From Bacteroidales bacterium UBA3844 (lineage in GTDB: Bacteria; Bacteroidota; Bacteroidia; Bacteroidales; Paludibacteraceae), in NCBI GenBank assembly GCA_002392915.1, contig DGHQ01000047.1, positions 87,335 through 95,025 of the forward strand: 7,691 bases of DNA, written 5' to 3'. Positions 7,672-7,691 of the stretch are shown here, one piece after another. The notes under the pieces were generated by a model. The model saw only the letters and a program-made list of their open reading frames with translations, was not told the DNA's origin and made no database searches. The position numbers and the translations under genes were made by a program. The stretch's first letter is position 1, and every line of letters begins with the position of its first letter.

Positions 7672-7691
7672 GTTTCAATTCCAATATGGTT
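7672..7691 (-). repeat. CRISPR repeat cut by the right window edge
   Basis: These 20 bases match the first 20 bases of the plus-strand repeat exactly, so the array continues to the right. If the minus-strand orientation is correct, the leader, the promoter and the newest spacers lie on this side outside the window. Confidence 0.97.

Larger units (their letters stand above)
1..7691 (-). CRISPR. Long CRISPR array interior (115 full repeats, 116 spacers), probably type I-B or III
   Basis: The window is filled by a 30-nt direct repeat alternating with unique spacers; the period averages about 66 nt. Spacers are 34-38 nt: five are 34 nt, seven are 38 nt, and most are 35-37 nt. The array would be transcribed into one long precursor and cut in each repeat into crRNAs that guide a Cascade or Csm/Cmr-type complex against mobile elements. 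The strand is inferred: read on the minus strand each repeat ends ATTGAAAC, the known 5' crRNA handle of Cas6-processed type I-A/I-B and III systems. The leader should then lie beyond the right edge and the oldest spacers to the left. No degenerate repeat, leader or cas gene is inside the window, so both ends of the array are missing and the subtype is unresolved. The repeat array itself is certain; the strand is about 75-80% likely. Confidence 0.99.

Noticed and set aside
1..7691. cas genes, leader, tracrRNA, tRNA, transposon or attachment site within the window
   Set aside because: Every base is assigned to a repeat or a 34-38 nt spacer, which leaves no room for any of these.
1..7691. A non-CRISPR explanation such as a minisatellite, a VNTR or a retron-like array
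   Set aside because: Constant 30-nt repeats separated by non-homologous 34-38 nt spacers are specific to CRISPR, and the repeat ends in the known crRNA handle on the minus strand.

Overview
The whole window is the interior of one very long CRISPR array. It holds 115 complete copies of a 30-nt repeat plus a cut copy at each end (1-21 and 7672-7691), separating 116 spacers of 34-38 nt (mean about 36.2). I saw no sequence variation among the repeats. No stretch falls outside the repeat-spacer pattern: there is no leader, no degenerate terminal repeat, no cas gene, no RNA gene and no real protein-coding gene. The array therefore continues past both edges and its total size is unknown. Spacers are numbered 1-116 from left to right.

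Organism and type: the host is a bacterium or archaeon. On the minus strand the repeat ends in ATTGAAAC, the usual 5' handle of crRNAs made by Cas6 in type I-A/I-B and type III systems. Repeat length, spacer length and weak repeat folding fit that group. The array is therefore most likely transcribed on the minus strand, with its leader beyond the right edge, so spacers at the right are the newer ones. The repeat loosely resembles 30-nt repeats I remember from Bacteroidales such as Porphyromonas, but that is a weak taxonomic hint. The subtype cannot be settled without cas genes.

What the spacers show: (1) neighbouring spacers 62 and 63 share 20 nt end-to-start, so they sample one target at positions 16 nt apart. 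Their overlap exposes a flanking CCA at the expected PAM position on the minus strand. (2) Spacers 86 and 116 are near-identical, with two differences that are both synonymous in the same reading frame, which points to two captures from diverged relatives of one mobile element. (3) Spacer 113 carries an apparent intrinsic terminator. (4) Spacer GC content shifts along the array: about 54% in spacers 28-37 and about 30% in spacers 75-81, suggesting different target pools over time. (5) A few spacers contain hairpins or a likely gene start.

The open reading frames that run through this region are artefacts. The repeat is a multiple of three and lacks stop codons in several frames, so reading through it gives the recurring peptides FNSNMVRLK, FQFQYGSIK, VSIPIWFD and, on the minus strand, FNRTILELK.
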